From contig CALEYY010000194.1 in NCBI GenBank assembly GCA_937928295.1, positions 1 to 5,022 of the forward strand: DNA of 5,022 nucleotides, read 5' to 3'. Below the pieces are notes generated by a model. The model was not told the origin of the DNA. It was given only the letters and a program-made list of their open reading frames with translations, and did not search any database. How positions within the stretch are numbered: position 1 is the stretch's first letter; every line of letters starts with the position of its first letter. Positions 5,020 to 5,022 of this stretch are shown here, one piece after another. This DNA comes from an uncultured Moraxellaceae bacterium. GTDB taxonomy: Bacteria; Pseudomonadota; Gammaproteobacteria; Pseudomonadales; Moraxellaceae. The position numbers and the translations under genes were made by a program.

Positions 5020-5022
5020 TAT

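Noticed and set aside
1..5022. CRISPR arrays, insertion sequences, toxin-antitoxin or defence genes
   Set aside because: No regularly spaced direct repeats, transposase motifs or terminal repeats were seen. Nearly all sequence is explained by seven coding regions and one tRNA.

Overview
This window is a type IV pilus locus joined to housekeeping genes, and it closely resembles a known gammaproteobacterial layout. Reading right to left on the minus strand it holds pilA (major pilin), pilB (extension ATPase), pilC (inner-membrane platform), pilD (prepilin peptidase), coaE (dephospho-CoA kinase) and yacG (zinc protein that inhibits gyrase). On the plus strand, the 3' end of a MutT/ThiE-type gene enters at the left edge and converges on yacG. 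A tRNA-Thr(CGT) gene lies at the right edge, divergent from pilA. The order pilABCD-coaE-yacG facing mutT recalls Vibrio/Aeromonas pilABCD and E. coli ppdD-hofB-hofC...coaE-zapD-yacG/mutT. A tRNA-Thr beside pilA recalls Pseudomonas. With the fairly GC-rich sequence, this points to a non-enteric gammaproteobacterium. A betaproteobacterium cannot be excluded, and the genus cannot be read from the sequence.

Layout: 1-345 is the partial ThiE-like domain of a Nudix protein. A gap of only 23 bp follows. From 369 to 4740 six minus-strand genes are packed almost without spacers. coaE and yacG overlap by 4 nt, pilC and pilD by 1 nt, and pilB and pilC by 8 nt. pilA and pilB are 10 nt apart, with the pilB Shine-Dalgarno inside the pilA stop. 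This looks like one translationally coupled transcription unit. From 4741 to 4943 is the only sizeable non-coding region. It holds the pilA leader with a strong ribosome binding site, two dyad elements, and a good sigma70-type promoter for the tRNA. The tRNA gene occupies 4944-5019.

How the genes work together: PilD cleaves and N-methylates the PilA prepilin. PilB hydrolyses ATP and, through PilC, drives pilin assembly into a fibre. Such pili usually serve attachment, twitching and DNA uptake. coaE and yacG have no direct pilus role but are long-standing neighbours of these genes.

I see no wholly new system. The most distinctive points are the coordinated N-terminal shortening of PilB (380 aa) and PilC (349 aa), a shortened zinc loop in PilB, a low-complexity insert in PilD, a four-cysteine pilin of lower GC beside a tRNA gene, and the absence of zapD between coaE and yacG.
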